DNA of 5,793 nucleotides from DASPXY01 sp038227745 (GTDB taxonomy: Bacteria > Planctomycetota > Planctomycetia > Gemmatales > Gemmataceae), in the NCBI GenBank assembly GCA_038227745.1, contig JBBRPS010000666.1, positions 1 to 5,793 of the forward strand, in the 5' to 3' direction. Numbering within the stretch: position 1 is the first letter of the stretch; the number at the start of each line of letters is the position of its first letter. Both the position numbers and the translations under genes were made by a program. This document shows positions 5,790-5,793 of this stretch, piece by piece. The notes below the pieces were generated by a model. It did not search any database, was not told the DNA's origin, and saw nothing but the letters and a program-made list of their open reading frames with translations.

Positions 5790-5793
5790 CCCC

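Overview
The window looks like chromosomal DNA of a planctomycete, most likely a member of the Gemmataceae. Three things suggest this: the DNA is very GC-rich, it carries bacterial genes for tetrahydromethanopterin (H4MPT)-linked C1 transfer, and it holds an orphan gene for a small 'PFRxF...HP' protein of a kind I associate with Gemmata-like genomes. The taxonomy is inferred from content; no rRNA or other marker gene is present.

Layout. Bases 1-62 are a short leader with small inverted repeats. Bases 63-1241 (+) encode a NagA-like N-acetylglucosamine-6-phosphate deacetylase in which the usual metal-binding Glu of the HxEGP motif is replaced by Tyr. A convergent small gene of 85 codons (1260-1517, -) follows after 18 bases. 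A divergent intergenic region (1518-1749) separates it from a four-gene, tightly spaced + strand cluster: fhcD (1750-2649), fhcC (2687-3499), a two-dinucleotide-domain flavoprotein (3522-4775) and a radical SAM protein with C-terminal SPASM-like cysteines (4772-5683, overlapping its neighbour by ATGA). After the radical SAM stop comes a 12-codon reading frame resembling the start of a pinensin-type leader peptide, then a large imperfect palindrome that runs almost to the window end.

How the genes may work together. FhcD and FhcC are two of the four subunits of the formyltransferase/hydrolase (Fhc) complex, which moves a formyl group from formyl-H4MPT to a methanofuran-like carrier and releases formate. 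FhcA and FhcB are not in this window, and the upstream side is occupied by unrelated genes. The flavoprotein and radical SAM protein are translationally coupled to each other and lie in the same operon as fhcDC. They are the best candidates here for an undescribed function, such as making or modifying a C1 cofactor or maturing the complex, but the sequence alone does not establish this. NagA and the small protein appear unrelated to the C1 cluster.
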